DNA of 64,000 nt, from positions 1,898,501 through 1,962,500 of the forward strand of contig NZ_JAJEJQ010000001.1 in assembly GCF_021390575.1 (NCBI RefSeq), in the 5' to 3' direction. Shown here piece by piece: positions 63,511 to 64,000 of the stretch. This DNA is from Paraburkholderia adhaesiva (GTDB lineage: Bacteria; Pseudomonadota; Gammaproteobacteria; Burkholderiales; Burkholderiaceae). The notes below the pieces were generated by a model. That model had not been told where the DNA came from, did no database searches, and saw only the letters and a list, made by a program, of their open reading frames with translations. Position 1 is the first letter of the stretch; every line of letters begins with the position of its first letter. Position numbers and translations under genes: made by a program.

Positions 63511-63790
63511 AATGCCTACTCCAGATGTTCGCGCGGCAGGCCTGCAACTTCCAGAAAACTGGTATCGCGGGCCGCGCGCCAGGTGAGCGCGCGCTCTTGC
63601 ACATTGCCTGCCCCCCCGGGCGACACACCCTGCACGACCCGATCCGGGCCCCGCGCTTTTCGGCCTGCTTTGCGGTCTGTTTTCAGTCCGCTAGCAGTCC
63701 GCCGCCGGCCTGCTTTCAGCGCTTCAGGCTCGCTTGAAACACGTTCAAAACGCGCTCGAAACTGTATGCAGACTGCAAAACGGCCGGACC

Positions 63791-63815
63791 AAAAAAAAAT
63801 GGGCGAAACGCCCAT
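63791..63815 (-). terminator. Terminator in the rimP leader (possible attenuator)
   Basis: ATGGGCG and CGCCCAT form a perfect 7-bp stem with a three-base loop. On the minus strand a run of nine T residues follows at once. It lies 60-85 bases after the promoter start and before rimP, so it must be bypassed for the operon to be transcribed from this promoter. The plus strand is T-rich too. Confidence 0.85.
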
Positions 63816-63832
63816 CTTCTTTTATTGCCAAG

Positions 63833-63879
63833 GTGGTCGCACCTGGGGCGCAAATAAAAGCCGCACGCCCAGCGACCAC
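63833..63879 (-). ncRNA. Structured 5-prime leader (or short RNA) of the rimP operon
   Basis: The minus-strand transcript from about 63876 begins with GTGGTCGC pairing with GCGACCAC (8 bp) and continues with GGGCG pairing with CGCCC inside, closing a loop of about 15 bases. Together with the terminator it would give an RNA of roughly 85 bases. A rimP leader element with a terminal terminator is known from gammaproteobacteria; equivalence here is inferred from position only. Confidence 0.5.
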
Positions 63880-63882
63880 GAG

Positions 63883-63911
63883 ATTCTAGCCTTTTTTCGA
63901 CACCAACGCAA
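63883..63911 (-). promoter_or_regulatory. Promoter of the rimP operon leader
   Basis: On the minus strand TTGCGT (63911-63906), a 17-bp spacer and TAGAAT (63888-63883) form a good sigma-70 promoter with a start near 63876. Confidence 0.75.
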
Positions 63912-64000
63912 TCTGACGCACGCTAAATGCCTGTTAGGAAAGGCTTGATGCGAATCCGGCGCGCGTCTTGCGGCATATCTTGCGCGACGACACAACCGCC

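Larger units (their letters stand above)
63511..64000. other. Upstream region of the rimP operon
   Basis: It contains the promoter (63883-63911), a 5-prime hairpin (63833-63879) and the terminator hairpin (63791-63815), then a 280-base untranslated stretch to rimP with no gene. The right-hand 90 bases of the window show no recognisable coding end. Confidence 0.6.

Overview
The window reads as an ordinary, gene-dense stretch of the main chromosome of a betaproteobacterium, most likely Paraburkholderia, Caballeronia or Burkholderia. This is inferred from protein-level resemblance: GC-rich codon use, class 2 PyrD, Bpt next to Aat, the odhA-odhB-lpdA-zapE order, a second Hfq with a long C-terminal tail, the rimP-nusA-infB-rbfA-truB block and a MarR-OMF-EmrA-EmrB pump. 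There is no CRISPR array, prophage or intact insertion sequence. Large antisense ORFs over odhA, infB, typA, rnr and other genes are GC-driven shadows.

Layout. 0.5-8.4 kb: a secreted alkaline-phosphatase-superfamily enzyme, a zinc-ribbon NUDIX hydrolase, the two N-end-rule leucyltransferases aat and bpt, pyrD, a polar amino-acid ABC transporter without its ATPase, and a GntR/FCD regulator. 8.6-17 kb: manC, a Crp/Fnr regulator behind a sigma-54-type promoter, rpiA, a lipoprotein amidase, rlmB and rnr. 17.4-17.9 kb: two near-identical tRNA-Leu(CAG) genes with matching sigma-70 promoters.

18-30.5 kb is the most coherent metabolic locus. pntB and pntA, preceded by a possible 34-codon leader ORF, an 81-residue protein and a PAS protein, lie downstream of frc and oxc (oxalate catabolism) and a GntR regulator. 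Across a divergent promoter sit an unknown 125-residue protein, an acyl-CoA ligase next to a collapsed SDR gene, and an MFS carrier bearing the fungal Jen1-type carboxylate-symporter signature. Related AT-rich motifs occur upstream of oxc, gntR and the MFS gene, which suggests one small regulon.

30.7-41.9 kb: fadD, a DUF1571 protein, then a five-gene minus-strand unit (small lipoprotein, ECF sigma factor, anti-sigma factor, PCMH-type FAD oxidase, signal-bearing small protein), an Hfq2-type gene, small conserved proteins, a 1.15-kb decayed stretch with a trace of a sigma-54 activator, and a lone transposase-derived domain.

41.9-64 kb: housekeeping. zapE, lpdA, odhB and odhA (2-oxoglutarate dehydrogenase) are separated by strong intercistronic hairpins. 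typA has a structured leader. A marR-oprM-emrA-emrB efflux operon follows. truB, rbfA, infB, nusA and rimP make the translation/transcription operon, which begins with a promoter, a leader hairpin and a strong terminator that look like an attenuator. All calls were made by eye from translations; starts were chosen by ribosome-binding site, family N-terminus and gene overlap.
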